Shown here in pieces: positions 1 through 9,252 of a stretch of DNA of 42,469 nucleotides. The first letter of the stretch is position 1. Every line of letters begins with the position of its first letter. This DNA is from CAZEYI01 sp964422855. GTDB lineage: Bacteria; Patescibacteriota; Gracilibacteria; Absconditabacterales; Absconditicoccaceae. The position numbers and the translations under genes were made by a program. The stretch is taken from the NCBI GenBank assembly GCA_964422855.1, contig CAYRCS010000003.1, forward strand, positions 1 through 42,469, written 5' to 3'. The notes under the pieces are model-generated. The model ran no database searches. It saw only the letters and a list, made by a program, of their open reading frames with translations, and had not been told where the DNA came from.

Positions 1-1151
1 TTGAAGATAACTTGTGGTGGACCAACCTGCAATTCTCGACCTTCTCTACGGATAGTTTCGATAAGTACAGACAAATGCAATTCTCCTCTTCCTGAAACGA
101 TAAATCTACCATCTTGGTTTTCTACCTTGAGTCAGACATTTACTTCCAATTCTTTGGTCAATCTTTCTTCCAAGTTTCTTGTTGTCATATATTTCCCTTC
201 CTTACCTGCAAATGGGGAATCATTTACCAAGAATTCCATACGGAGTGTTGGTTCATCGATAGATATACCTGGTAATGCAATTACGTCACCAACACCAATA
301 GTTTCACCTACGAAAATATCTGGAATACCAGCTATAGTGATGATGTCACCACATTGAGCTTCAGTAGATTCGACTCTTTGGAGTCCGAGAGTAGTAAATA
401 TCTTGGCGATTTTCCCAGTTCTCTTCGTGCCATCATTGGCTATAACGGTCACTGATTGACCAACCTTAGCATTTCCCTCATAGACACGTCCAATACCCAA
501 TCTTCCCAAGTAATCATCATACGCCAAATTTGCTATCTGCATACGGAATGGCTTGTCAGAAAAGTCTGCTGCAGCTGGCACATGCTCCAATATCGCATCA
601 AATAATGGTGTAAGATCTTTTTGTTCGTCAGTGAGATTTTTCATAGCAAAGCCGTTTTTGGCACTTGCGTAGATCACAGGAAAACTTGCTTGTTCGTCAT
701 CTGCTCCAAGGTGTATGAAGAGATCAAACAATCTATTCATTACTTCTTGAGGTCTAGCTGTAGGCTTGTCGATCTTGTTCAATACAACGATAGGCTTGAG
801 CCCAAGTTCCAAAGACTTCTTCAATACGAACTTCGTCTGTGGCATAGGTCCTTCATATGCATCTACAACCAAGACAACACAATCCACCATACGCAAGACA
901 CGTTCTACTTCACTTCCAAAATCGGCATGTCCTGGAGTATCGATGATGTTGATGGTTTCGCCGTTGTATTTGACAGCAGTGTTTTTGGCGTAGATGGTAA
1001 TTCCTCTTTCACGTTCTTGATCGTTGGAATCCATAACCAAATGCTGATCAGCAGCTTGTTTGAGTGTACCTGATTGTTTCAATAATTGATCAACTAAGGT
1101 AGTTTTACCATGATCAACGTGAGCGATAATCGCGATGTTTCTAATTGCCAT
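1..1151 (-). CDS. typA: GTP-binding protein TypA/BipA (3' end beyond window)
   Basis: Ribosome-associated translational GTPase. The N-terminus shows the G1 motif GHVDHGKTT, then DTPGHADF (G3) and NKIDK (G4), followed by an EF-Tu-like domain 2. A TGA at 132-134 (codon 340) must be read through. Beyond it the frame continues with SGRGELHLS and RREGRELQV, the conserved TypA domain III block, and runs off the left edge, so the C-terminal domain is not visible. I chose the ATG at 1149-1151 because family members begin M-x-IRNIAIIAHVDHG; an ATG ten codons upstream would overlap the hairpin in front of the gene. It follows secY on the same strand but is separated from it by about 155 bases holding three hairpins, so it is probably a separate transcription unit. 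Confidence 0.96.
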
Positions 1152-1170
1152 AAGAAGGGTGTGGGTGTGA

Positions 1171-1202
1171 TAAAAAAACAAAAGCCCCTGTGTTCAGGGC
1201 TT
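1171..1202 (-). terminator. Hairpin plus T-tract just upstream of typA
   Basis: On the minus strand an AAGCCCTG / CAGGGGCTT stem with a 4-base loop is followed by TTTTGTTTTTTT. It looks like an intrinsic terminator for the ribosomal operon, but it sits only about 20 bases before the typA start codon. A typA promoter further upstream would have to read through it. Confidence 0.6.
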
Positions 1203-1238
1203 GTTATGCACCATTTGTCGTCTATAGTGTAGTTATTT

Positions 1239-1299
1239 AGCCCATATTTGCAATGGGCTTTTGGATAAGCAAAGAAGAAGAGCCTTCCAGCCCTTCTTC
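1239..1299 (-). terminator. Two tandem hairpins after secY
   Basis: Just downstream of the secY stop, on the minus strand, there is a GAAGAAG / CTTCTTC stem (1274-1299) followed by a pyrimidine-rich run. A second stem, AGCCCAT / ATGGGCT, lies at 1239-1259. The first could terminate the operon. The second has no T-run on the minus strand and a short TTTT on the plus strand. Their roles are inferred from structure only. Confidence 0.4.
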
Positions 1300-1306
1300 C
1301 TTAGCA

Positions 1307-2623
1307 TTAGATACTGTCGTATTTTTGTGTGATAAGTTCAGTCTTTACTTTGCTTACTACATCTTGTACTACTCACACCATGATCACGATACCAGAACCT
1401 GTTACTACTGTTGGTACTGAACCAAGAGCCATAACGATGTCTTGGATAAATGGAATCAAATTGATGAGATATGTATATGCACCTACGAAGGCCAAACCAA
1501 TACCTCCCCATAGACACAAGTGCATGATGATCTTGTTGATATACTTGGCAGTTTCATCCCCTGGTCTAATACCTGGGATAAATCCTCATCTCTTCTGAAT
1601 ATTATCAGCGATTCTTTCTGGGCTAAACACGATAAGTGTATAGAAGAATGTGAAGACAATAATAAGCACGAAGTAGAATGCGATTGCCAACCATGCTGGT
1701 TGTTGCGCATATATATTGAAGTTTGCTTCTATCCAGTTTGCTACAGCCATCAAATTTACATTGGTAGGCTGGAATTGAACGATCAATCTTGAGAACAAGT
1801 ATGGGAATGTCACAAAGGCGATAGCAAAGATGATAGGTACCATTCCTACTGGATTTAATGGAATAGGAAGTGATGACGTCTCTTGTACTTTACCTTGTCT
1901 TGCATAAACGATAGGGATATTTTTCTGTGACTTAAGGATGAATATAGTAAGCAAGATAAGACCCAGTACTACTACCAACATAAATGCAGCTATACCTCGT
2001 GCACTTGCAGCACCTGCGACACTTGTACTAATCTGTTGCACCATACCTGATACGATAGATGCAAAGATCAAGAATGAGATACCGTTTCCAATACCTTTTT
2101 CTGTGATCATCTCACCCAAGTACATGAGTAGCAATGAACCAACAGTAAGGGCAAATGCAGACAGTAATACTGTGCTGATAGATGATGTATCTATAACATT
2201 ACCACCGAGAAGATAGTTGATGAAGAACACCATACCAATACCTTGCAAGAATGCTAATGGCAATGTAAGGTATCTCGTATACTGACTAATCTTTTGTTGA
2301 CCAACTTCACCTTGTTCTGTGAGCTCTTCTAATGATGGGATTACCTGTGTCAATAATTGCAAGATGATCGATGCGTTGATGTATGGAGCAAGACCTACCG
2401 CTATGATAGAGAAATTTTCCAAAGATCCTCACAACAACATGACGAAATAACCCAATCCTGATGTTTCCAATGTTTGGTTGACCAATTGGCCAATATCTAC
2501 AAATGGCACAGGTATCAATACGAGCATTCTGTATACCAATAATGCACCAAGCGTAAACAACAGCTTGTTTCTGATATTTTTGTTGGTAAATAATTCCTTA
2601 ATAATACGTACAAATCCAGACAT
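1307..2623 (-). CDS. secY: Preprotein translocase subunit SecY
   Basis: Channel subunit of the Sec translocon; it conducts secretory and membrane proteins across the cytoplasmic membrane. The 438-aa product has about ten hydrophobic segments and the family markers LAPYINAS near the second segment and GFIPGIRPG in the cytosolic loop. Three in-frame TGA codons are read as Gly: one in the LLGGSLENF block (2426-2428), one in QKRGGFIPG, and one near the C-terminus (MVGVV). The second falls on a glycine that is nearly invariant in SecY. It is the last gene of the S10/spc operon, 45 bases after rplO, the usual position. The adk, map, infA and rpsM genes that often follow are not here. Confidence 0.97.
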
Positions 2624-2668
2624 GATGTAAGCCGTGATGATTAAAAAAGAAAATCATCGTGATGATGA

Positions 2669-3139
2669 TTATTCTTCAGTTTCTGTTGTTTGTTTTGGAG
2701 CAGTACCTCCTGCACTGTTTATCTTTTCGATAGCAGATGCTGAGAATTTCTCGATACCTTCAAATGTAAGCTTCTTAGAGAATTCACCGTTTCCAAGGAT
2801 CTTGACAGGAGTGTCTGTAGTCTTGATGTATCCGCCGTTTTTGAGGATTTCTTTGGAAACCATCTTATCTATAGATGCGTCTGTTTGGAGATCAGAGAGA
2901 TTGATGACAGCGTACTCGGTAACAAGCTTATAATGTCTCTTGAAACCTTTTGCCTTTGGCATTCTCATAATCAAAGGAGTTTGACCTCATTCGAAAAATG
3001 GTCTCACTGTCGGTCCGCTTCTTGCTTTTTGACCTTTGTGACCTTTACCAGAGGTATTACCTTTGGAGCCATTACCTCTACCTTTTTGGCGAGCCTTATC
3101 TTTGAGTCAACTACTTCTTTCTAATTCATGGATCTTCAT
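2669..3139 (-). CDS. rplO: 50S ribosomal protein L15 (uL15)
   Basis: Large-subunit protein that binds 23S rRNA late in assembly. The 156-aa product starts MKIHEL, the usual L15 opening. It has the Gly/Lys-rich RNA-binding segment (GRGNGSKGNTSGKGHKGQK) and then the RPFFEGGQTPL motif. Two TGA codons are needed for the full protein, one at residue 11 and one as the first Gly of EGGQ, a highly conserved site. The C-terminus ends in an acidic tail (TTETEE). It follows rpsE directly; the rpmD gene that lies between them in most bacteria is absent. Confidence 0.97.
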
Positions 3140-3172
3140 GGGAATTGTGTACTAGGGGAATAAAAAACACTA

Positions 3173-3895
3173 TTATTCTTTACTTGCCTTTTTGGCAGGT
3201 GCTTTTTTTGCGGCTGGTTTTTTAGCTTCAGCTGGAGCTGCTTTTTTAGCAGGAGCTGCTGCTTTTTTTGCTGCTGGCTTTGGCGTTTCAACTTCAGTAG
3301 TTTCTTCTTCTGTTGCTTCTACAGCCTTACCATGTTTGACAACTATAGCTTTAGGTTCGGCATTTACTTCTTTTTCTTCGACAACTACTTCTTCCTTGAA
3401 TGCTCCACCATCACGCATATTGTTGAAGAAATCAGCGTGCTTGTATTTGGACAAAGCTTGGATGGTAGCGATAGCGTTATTTAATTTGTTGTTTGAACCA
3501 ATAATCTTAGAAAGCATATTTTCGTATCCTGCAAGTTCCAATACTGCTCTTACTGCTGAACCAGCCTTGAGACCGGTACCTGCAGATGCTGGGATAAGCT
3601 TAATCACAGCTGATTTGAATTTGTGCTGTGTAGCATATGGTACAGTATTTGCCTTGGTAATAGGAGTCGTGAACATATTTTTGTATGCCTCATTGGTAGC
3701 CTTTTTTACTGCTACAGACACATCTGGTCCTTTTGCAGTACCTACACCGATCTTACCTTTTTTGTTACCAACCAAGATAGTCGCTCTAAAGGACATTCTT
3801 CTTCCTCATGTTGTAACTCTTGTTACTCTTCTGACCTCCAACATTACTTCGTCAAATGCTTTCTTTGGTCTCTCTTTTTTCTTAAACTTGTTCAT
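3173..3895 (-). CDS. rpsE: 30S ribosomal protein S5 (uS5) with a long Lys/Ala-rich C-terminal tail
   Basis: Small-subunit protein at the mRNA entry site, involved in decoding fidelity. The S5 N-terminal double-stranded-RNA-binding fold is visible (RVTTGGRRMSFRATILVGN, with the first Gly from TGA at about 3806), followed by the C-terminal S5 domain ending around residue 170. The product is 240 aa, against about 165 in E. coli. The extra part is an acidic linker (about 170-200) and a 40-residue repeat of PAAKK/APAKK units rich in Lys, Ala and Pro, like a histone H1 tail. I chose the ATG at 3893-3895, which gives the usual basic N-terminal arm. Confidence 0.96.
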
Positions 3896-3929
3896 ACGAA
3901 CCCGTCAATGAGAATAAAAAATTATGTTA

Positions 3930-4289
3930 CTAGATCTTTAAACCTCCTTCTCTGATACCGTCAGCTATAGATTTTACTCTACCATGATATAGGTATCCAT
4001 TTCTATCAAATGCGTAGTGTTCTATCTTTTGATCTTTAGCAGCTTTTGCCAAATCTACACCAGCATTGAAAGCTCTTTCTGTCTTTGTCTTTCCTTTTGC
4101 TTTTTTATCAGAAACAGATGCCAACACCTTACCAGATGCATCAACAACTTGCGCTGTCATGTATTTGTTTGATTTGTTGATAATGATTCTTGCTTCAGGA
4201 TTGCTAGCCTTTACTTGCGTATTGGTTCTGTGCTTTCTTCTGAAGTATTTGACCATCACTTCCTTGATTTTGTTCTGCAAATGTTTCAT
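3930..4289 (-). CDS. rplR: 50S ribosomal protein L18 (uL18)
   Basis: 5S-rRNA-binding protein of the central protuberance. The 119-aa product has the typical features: RRKHRTN near the N-terminus, the ASVSD strand, the KAKDQKIEHYAFDRNGYLYHGRV core and the closing ADGIREGGLKI. It contains no in-frame TGA. It lies 30 bases after rplF and 34 bases before rpsE in the transcript, in the conserved spc order. The N-terminus carries about ten residues (MKHLQNKIKEVM) before the conserved region; initiation at the internal Met at residue 12 is possible. Confidence 0.96.
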   Translation of the reverse strand: MKHLQNKIKEVMVKYFRRKHRTNTQVKASNPEARIIINKSNKYMTAQVVDASGKVLASVSDKKAKGKTKTERAFNAGVDLAKAAKDQKIEHYAFDRNGYLYHGRVKSIADGIREGGLKI

Positions 4290-4319
4290 GATATAGTGAG
4301 ATATAGGAATTAAACGTTA

Positions 4320-4868
4320 TTATTTACCTGCTGCTTTACCTGGCTTGAGCTTCACTTCTTCATCAAAGTATCTTACTCCCTTACCCTTGTATGGTTCTGG
4401 AGATCTAAGATCTCTAATCTTAGCAGCAACTTCACCGAGCAATTGTTTATCTATACTTGTAAGAGTTACAACCGTATTACTCTTTTGATCTTGTTCAGTA
4501 ACAGCTTGCACTGATGCTGGGAGATCAAAGTTTATCTTGTGTGAGTAACCAAGTGACAAGACGATCTTGTTGCCTTGTGCTTGTGCATTGTATCATACTC
4601 ATATAATCAACAATTTCTTTTGGTATCATTCTGTTACACCAGTAATCATGTTTGCTATCAATGTTCTAGACAAACCTCGAAGATTTTTTTGTGTTTCGAG
4701 ATCTGCGATTGATACCGTAACATGGTTGTCTTCTACCAAAGCACTTACTCCATTTACGAGAGTATATGTAAGTGAACCTTTTGGTCATTTGACAGTCACT
4801 ACTGATCCAGCAACAGACACTTCTACACCTGCTGGGATAGCTACTGGGTTCTTACCTATTTTTGACAT
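4320..4868 (-). CDS. rplF: 50S ribosomal protein L6 (uL6)
   Basis: Binds 23S rRNA near the factor-binding centre. The 182-aa product has both L6 repeats, opens MSKIGKNPVAIPAG and closes with PEPYKGKGVRYFDE, a near-universal L6 motif. Four TGA codons read as Gly, the most in the ribosomal operon: VKGPKGS, GVTEGYQKK, and two in IIGVGYNA. The GVGY glycines are conserved in L6 from most bacteria. With TGA as stop, only the last 79 residues would seem to be a gene. Confidence 0.97.
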
Positions 4869-4902
4869 TGTGATATGTGTAATCAAATATAAACGACAAC
4901 AA

Positions 4903-5307
4903 CTAGAATATTTCTGCGATGAGTTTACCTCCTAATTTTTTCTTCTTAGCAACGTGTGTTGGCATAAGTCCTTGGCTTGTAGATAGTATACCAACTCCTT
5001 TACCTCCAGCAACTTGTTTCAAATCCTTGTATCCTACATACCATGGTCTTGATGGTGTAGAGTAGAATTTTACATTTGGGATATCGTTTACATCACTTTC
5101 GATAGGATTGAGATAGATAGTGATAAACTTTTTTTTACCATCTTCTACTGATTCAAAATCCTTGATGAATTTGTACGATTTTAATAATTTCAAAACTTGT
5201 ACTTTGAAATTTGAGTGTTGCGTACCTTCTACTTTGTTCTTTCTAGCCATATACGCGTTTTTGATTCTGATCAATAGATCGTGAATCGGAGCATTTACAT
5301 ACGTCAT
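4903..5307 (-). CDS. rpsH: 30S ribosomal protein S8 (uS8)
   Basis: Primary 16S-rRNA-binding protein of the central domain. The 134-aa product opens with the NAPIHDLLIRIKNAYMARK segment and has the ISTPSRPWY-like KFYSTPSRPWY block. It ends with GVGILSTSQGLMPTHVAKKKKLGGKLIAEIF, the conserved C-terminal RNA-binding region (written here only to mark the SLG/SQGLM site). No TGA codon is needed. It is preceded by rpsN and followed by rplF, 34 bases on. Confidence 0.96.
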   Translation of the reverse strand: MTYVNAPIHDLLIRIKNAYMARKNKVEGTQHSNFKVQVLKLLKSYKFIKDFESVEDGKKKFITIYLNPIESDVNDIPNVKFYSTPSRPWYVGYKDLKQVAGGKGVGILSTSQGLMPTHVAKKKKLGGKLIAEIF

Positions 5308-5334
5308 CGTTTGCAGTGTGCTATAATAATAAAA

Positions 5335-5559
5335 CTACCAACTTGCTTTTCTTACACCCATGATCTTACCTTCTCTAGCATATTGTCTGAATGTTACTCT
5401 ATCTATACCAAAGTCTCTCATAAATGAGCCAACTCTACCCGTTACACCATCTCTGTTGTAATACTTCGTAGGATGTGGCATCTTTTTGCCGAGCTTGTGA
5501 TACTTTTCTTTGAGAGCAGCGAGTTTCTTTTGCTTCTCTATCATTGCTTTTCTTGCCAT
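5335..5559 (-). CDS. rpsN: 30S ribosomal protein S14 (uS14), short, without zinc cysteines
   Basis: Small-subunit head protein. At 74 aa it is about the length of the short, zinc-type S14, yet it contains no cysteine at all, so the CxxC pairs of that type are missing. It opens MARKAMIEKQKK and ends with the conserved GKIMGVRKASW. The middle segment YYNRDGVTGRVGSFMRDFGIDR corresponds to the RCxxTGR...FGLSR region. It sits between rplE and rpsH as usual. Confidence 0.94.
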   Translation of the reverse strand: MARKAMIEKQKKLAALKEKYHKLGKKMPHPTKYYNRDGVTGRVGSFMRDFGIDRVTFRQYAREGKIMGVRKASW

Positions 5560-5587
5560 GTGTTTCTTATACTAGGAGAGTAAAGAA

Positions 5588-6142
5588 TTATTCTTTGATA
5601 ATGAACCCTAATGTCTTGAGTGCTTCTTTGTTGTGATCGATATTGTTGGATGTGAATGTGATATTTACTTGCAAACCTACTGGAGCCGTAACATCATCTA
5701 CTTTGAGTTCTGGGAAGATACCGTAGTTTGGTAGACCAATGTTGTAGTTACCATTCTTATCAAAACTCTTTGGAGACAAACCTGCGAAATCTCTTACTCT
5801 TGGAAGAACCAATGTTGTTAGTCTCCAAAGGAAATCGATCGCCTTTTCTCTTCTTAATGTCACTTGCAACATGACAGGCATATTTTCTCTTAACTTAAAG
5901 TTAGAGATGGCTTTCTTAGACAAGACCATACGAGGATGTTGTCCTGTGATCTGTGCCAAGTTATCCTGGAGTTCCGTAAAGTCTTTTTGTGACTTTCTGG
6001 TAGCCAAAGAACCAATACCGATAGAAACAACTACCTTGTCCACTTGAGGAACTTGGTGGATGTTCTTGAGTCCAAGTTTTTTCTTGAGCTCAGGCATAGA
6101 TTTCTTCTTATAGTCCTGTAATGTTATCTGTTGCAATGTCAT
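5588..6142 (-). CDS. rplE: 50S ribosomal protein L5 (uL5)
   Basis: 5S-rRNA-binding protein that contacts the P-site tRNA. The 184-aa product has the usual length. It shows IHQVPQVDKVVVSIGIG near residue 30, the QHPRMVLSKKAISNFKLRE block, FLWRLTTLVLPRVRDF, the GLPNYGIFPEL motif and a C-terminal LGFIIKE. No TGA codon lies inside the chosen frame. A GAGAG purine run directly before the ATG may act as a ribosome-binding site. Confidence 0.97.
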   Translation of the reverse strand: MTLQQITLQDYKKKSMPELKKKLGLKNIHQVPQVDKVVVSIGIGSLATRKSQKDFTELQDNLAQITGQHPRMVLSKKAISNFKLRENMPVMLQVTLRREKAIDFLWRLTTLVLPRVRDFAGLSPKSFDKNGNYNIGLPNYGIFPELKVDDVTAPVGLQVNITFTSNNIDHNKEALKTLGFIIKE

Positions 6143-6174
6143 TTTCTCTCAGTGAGGAATATGATAAAATACGA

Positions 6175-6507
6175 TTATTTCTTGATAGCTGTTTTTGTCT
6201 TTTTAACAAGTCTAGACTTCTTACCAGACTTTTTGTCTACTGATATACCAATCTTGGATCCTGCCTTTGTCTTTTCGTCATAATACATGACGTTAGAAAC
6301 GTGGATAGGAAGTGTTACCGTAATGAAGCCCTGTCCCTTTTTACCTCTTTTGGCTTCGTTTACTCCTTTTACTACAACACGCGTGTGTGTAATAAATTTG
6401 TTTCCTTTTTTTCTGATAGATTCGACAACACGATCTACGGTAGATACTTTACCTTTGTGCTTGCCTGCTATCACGATGACTGGGTCACCTGTATGTAACT
6501 TTTTCAT
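6175..6507 (-). CDS. rplX: 50S ribosomal protein L24 (uL24)
   Basis: Assembly-initiating 23S-rRNA-binding protein. The 110-aa product has the N-terminal KOW motif (LHTGDPVIVIAGKHKGK), the VVKGVNEAKRGKKG region and the HVSNVMYYD strand typical of L24. It ends in a very basic lysine-rich tail. It lies between rplN and rplE with spacings of 22 and 32 bases and has no in-frame TGA. Confidence 0.96.
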   Translation of the reverse strand: MKKLHTGDPVIVIAGKHKGKVSTVDRVVESIRKKGNKFITHTRVVVKGVNEAKRGKKGQGFITVTLPIHVSNVMYYDEKTKAGSKIGISVDKKSGKKSRLVKKTKTAIKK

Positions 6508-6529
6508 TGGTATCGGGTTGGGAACAAAA

Positions 6530-6907
6530 CTAAATAACTTCTTCTGCCATATTTGTAATAACTCTGAATTTTTCTCTTAATTCTCTAGCAACTGGACCAA
6601 ATACTCTCTTACCTACTGGTGCAGTTTCTCCTTTGTCGTTTGTACTTACCAATATAACCGCATTGTCGCCAAATCTAACATATGAGCCATCTGCTCTTCT
6701 CAATTCTTTTCTTTGTCTTACAATAATCGCACGAGATACTTCTCCTTTCTTGACTACAGCGCTAGCAGTAGATTCTTTGATAGCAACAACTACCATATCA
6801 CCTATTTTTGCTGTCTTAGCGTTGGATCCTTTGAGGATTCTGAATATCGTTGCGAGTTTTGCTCCAGTATTGTCTGCGACAATGACTGATGATTCATTTT
6901 GAAGCAT
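6530..6907 (-). CDS. rplN: 50S ribosomal protein L14 (uL14)
   Basis: Large-subunit interface protein, also the docking site of the RsfS silencing factor. The 125-aa product opens MLQNESSVIVADNTGAK, the L14 signature. It has the KKGEVSRAIIVRQRKELRR stretch, SYVRFGDNAVILV and GKRVFGPVARELREK near the end. All hallmark motifs are intact and no TGA codon is used. Confidence 0.97.
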   Translation of the reverse strand: MLQNESSVIVADNTGAKLATIFRILKGSNAKTAKIGDMVVVAIKESTASAVVKKGEVSRAIIVRQRKELRRADGSYVRFGDNAVILVSTNDKGETAPVGKRVFGPVARELREKFRVITNMAEEVI

Positions 6908-6932
6908 GGTACCAAATTATATAGGTATAAAA

Positions 6933-7211
6933 CTAGATGACTTGTGCTTTAGTTACTATCTCTACGAGATTTCGTCTTTTTAATCTACTGAGTGGAGTTG
7001 CTTCTCTAAATCTCACTGTATCACCTACATGAGATGCATCACTTTCATCATGTATGTAGTACTTCTTCTGTACCTTGTACGTCTTCCTATATTTAGGGTG
7101 AGTTCTATCTGTTTGTACAACGACAACACGAGTTTTGCTCATTTTGTCACTTGCGACAATACCTATGAGTTCTTTAATACTCTTAGGATTTTTATTTCAT
7201 AGAATTGCCAT
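6933..7211 (-). CDS. rpsQ: 30S ribosomal protein S17 (uS17)
   Basis: Primary 16S-rRNA-binding protein. The full 92-aa reading needs the upstream ATG at 7209-7211 and one TGA at codon 5. This restores ELIGIVASDKMSKTRVVVV, equivalent to the LVGxVVSDKMDKTxVV opening of the family. The later ATG at 7140-7142 alone would give a truncated 69-aa protein missing the first strand. The start overlaps the last 20 bases of rpmC in another frame, so the two are probably translationally coupled. Confidence 0.95.
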
Positions 7212-7419
7212 AGTTTTCGCTGATTTTAACAGTTAAAACAGTGTTGATCCTTGCTATCTTTTTTTTGAGATCTTTCAAAGAATGCGTCTGTTTAAGACCC
7301 TTCATAGCATGCTTCATTTTGAGCGCATAGAGCTCATCCTGGAGCTTTCTCCTAGACTTCACAAGTTCCTTGACGGCCTTGGATCACAGATCTTTCATAA
7401 ATTCTTTTCTACCTTTCAT
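7192..7419 (-). CDS. rpmC: 50S ribosomal protein L29 (uL29)
   Basis: Helical-hairpin protein at the polypeptide exit tunnel. The gene encodes 75 aa and appears only if the TGA at codon 12 is read as Gly. The product has the L29 pattern: a short acidic/basic start, MKDLGSKAVKELVKSRRKL in helix 1, then LYALKMKHAMKGLKQTHSLKD (LRFQxAxGQLENxxxI-like), then a second helix with KKKIARINTVL. It sits in the invariant position between rplP and rpsQ and overlaps the rpsQ start by 20 bases. Confidence 0.92.
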
Positions 7420-7449
7420 AGGAATAAGAGATTTCTGGAATAAAAACAA

Positions 7450-7872
7450 TTATCTTATTTCTCCTTTTGTAACAACTCTTCACTTAACTGGCAATTTTTT
7501 GCATGCGCTTGTCAATACTTCGTATGCGAGTTCTGGTTCCAAACCACTTACTTCAAATAACATTTTACCAGCACGTACTCTTGCAGCATATTGTTCAACA
7601 TCAGCTTTACCTGATCCCATCGGTAATTCCAAACCTTTCTTGGTCAATGGAACTCCTGGAAATATTCTTATCCAGACTTTACCAACTTTCTTGATGTGTC
7701 TTACAATTACTTTTCTGGCTGCTTCAAGCTGTCTACTAGTAATATAGCCTGGAGTAGTTGCTTTGAGACCAATCTCACCAAATGATACGGTAGTCCCTCT
7801 GGAACTTTTTCCTATCACTTTTCTGACGTGCTCTTTTCTATATTTCCAACTTTTCGGAGTTAAGAGAGACAT
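7450..7872 (-). CDS. rplP: 50S ribosomal protein L16 (uL16)
   Basis: Organises the A-site region of the large subunit. The 140-aa product opens MSLLTPKSWKYRKEH and has the SSRGTTVSFGEIGLKA block, RQLEAARKVIVRHIKK, and RIFPGVPLTKKGLELPMGSGK. This is the conserved MGxGKG region, with an Asp where the last residues normally read GxP. The TGA at 7480-7482 is read as Gly, giving a C-terminus KLPVKGRVVTKGEIR in place of the usual KLPIKTKFVxR. Confidence 0.96.
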
Positions 7873-7904
7873 GATAATTATTTGTATGATAGATAAACAG
7901 TATG

Positions 7905-8573
7905 TTATAGTTCGATAGTGGCTTTTGCTTTCTTATTTGCTTTCTGATACAATGTACCTTTGGCAATCCATACCTTTACTCCCAACACACCATATTTAGT
8001 GTGAGACTGAAGATAGTGATAGTCAATGTCTGATCTAAATGTCTGCAAGGATACTCTTCCATCGATAAACTTTTCTGTTCTAGCGATATCCGTACCTCCC
8101 AATCTTCCGCCAATCTGTATCTTGATACCTTCTGCTCATTTTTCCATAACTTTTTGCAGAACGTTCTTTGCTACTTTTCTGAATGGCATTCTATTTTCTA
8201 ATTGGTTGGCAATATATTCACCCATGATCTTAGCAGACAACTCTGGAATTCTTACTTCCTTGAGCGTTACTTTGATCTTCTTGTCAAACTTAGCAAACAA
8301 CTCTGTTTCAAGTTCTTTTACCTTTTCACCGTTCTTGCCCATAAATGAACCGATCTTTGATGTGAACATAATAAGTTCTATATCAACACCTGTTTTTCTT
8401 ATGATGACTTTTGCGACACCTGCGTTGTTGAATTTTTTATCAAGATATTGTCTAAGCTTGATATCTTCTACAACGAAAGCTGCAGCAGACTTTTTGTCTT
8501 TTGCAAATCGTTCGCTTGGCCAAGACTTCATGGTACCTATTCTGAGACCCAATGGGTGGACTTTTTGTCACAT
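7905..8573 (-). CDS. rpsC: 30S ribosomal protein S3 (uS3)
   Basis: Mediates mRNA entry and helicase activity on the small subunit. The 222-aa protein starts M-(TGA)-QKVHPLGLRIG; family members begin MGQKVHP, so the second codon alone argues that TGA is Gly. The KH domain follows, with the GKNGEKV loop. A second TGA (about 8139) stands in EKGAEGIKIQIGGRLGG. The C-terminus has the TKYGVLGVKVWI motif. With TGA as stop the gene would appear as two fragments without a proper start. Confidence 0.97.
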
Positions 8574-8584
8574 CTGATGATGGA

Positions 8585-8926
8585 TTACTTAGAAGCTAAA
8601 ACAACTCTCACGAATGATCTATGTTTGAGATAGCCGTGGACTCTAGATCTACTTGCGAATCTCATTCTTTTTATCTTTGGTCATGTACCTACGTTAATAG
8701 TCTGTATATAGAGAGAGTCATACACAGCGTCAGCGTTTGTCGTAGCGTTTGCTGCAGCAGATGTTACTACTTTATGTAATATCTTGGCTGCTTTTTTTGG
8801 TGTAAACGACAATACTCTCAATGCCTCAGCCACTTTTTTGCCTTGGACCAATTTAGCTATCAACGACATTTTCTTGTCTGATATCAATGCATATTTGAGT
8901 GTTGCTGTCAAACTTCTCGTAATCAT
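8585..8926 (-). CDS. rplV: 50S ribosomal protein L22 (uL22)
   Basis: Lines the exit tunnel. The 113-aa product has the ATLKYALISDKKMSLIAKLVQGKKV opening, the AAKILHKVVTSAAANA helix and, after one TGA read as Gly, GPKIKRMRFASRSRVHGY. This matches the L22 tunnel-hook region (GPxxKRxxPRARGRA). I chose the ATG at 8924-8926; a GTG six bases upstream is also possible. It ends 11 bases before rpsC. Confidence 0.95.
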
Positions 8927-8962
8927 TAACACTAGTACATTAGGAATGTAAAATGAATATTC

Positions 8963-9220
8963 TTAGAATGGGTGCCCTCTGAAGTTTCTTGTTGGGGCGA
9001 ATTCACCAAGCTTATGACCAATCATATCTTCTGTCACATAGACACTGATAAATTGTTTGCCGTTGTGTACTGCGAATGTAAATCCGATCATCTCTGGCAA
9101 TATTTGTGTTGATCTATCTCGTGTTTTGAGGACCTTTTTGTCACCAGAAGCGACCATTGCGTCGATCTTAGCTTTAAATTTTGGTCTGATATAGAATCAT
9201 TTTTTGAGGGATCTAACCAT
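8963..9220 (-). CDS. rpsS: 30S ribosomal protein S19 (uS19)
   Basis: Head protein forming a bridge to L5. The 85-aa product starts MVRSLKK-(TGA)-FYI; the family reads MPRSLKKGPFI, so the TGA lies on the conserved Gly. It continues with RDRSTQILPEMIGFTFAVHNGKQ and ends GHKLGEFAPTRNFRGHPF, an almost perfect match to the S19 C-terminal motif. The gene lies 32 bases after rplB in the transcript. Confidence 0.97.
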
Positions 9221-9252
9221 CTGTGTATGTGAGCTTTACAAGTAAAGTACTA

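Noticed and set aside
3192..3911. 239-codon open frame on the plus strand opposite rpsE
   Set aside because: Antisense shadow of the Lys/Ala-rich S5 gene; Ala/Phe-rich product without any family features.
7370..7747. 125-codon plus-strand frame opposite rplP/rpmC
   Set aside because: Antisense to two intact ribosomal genes; no recognisable protein features.
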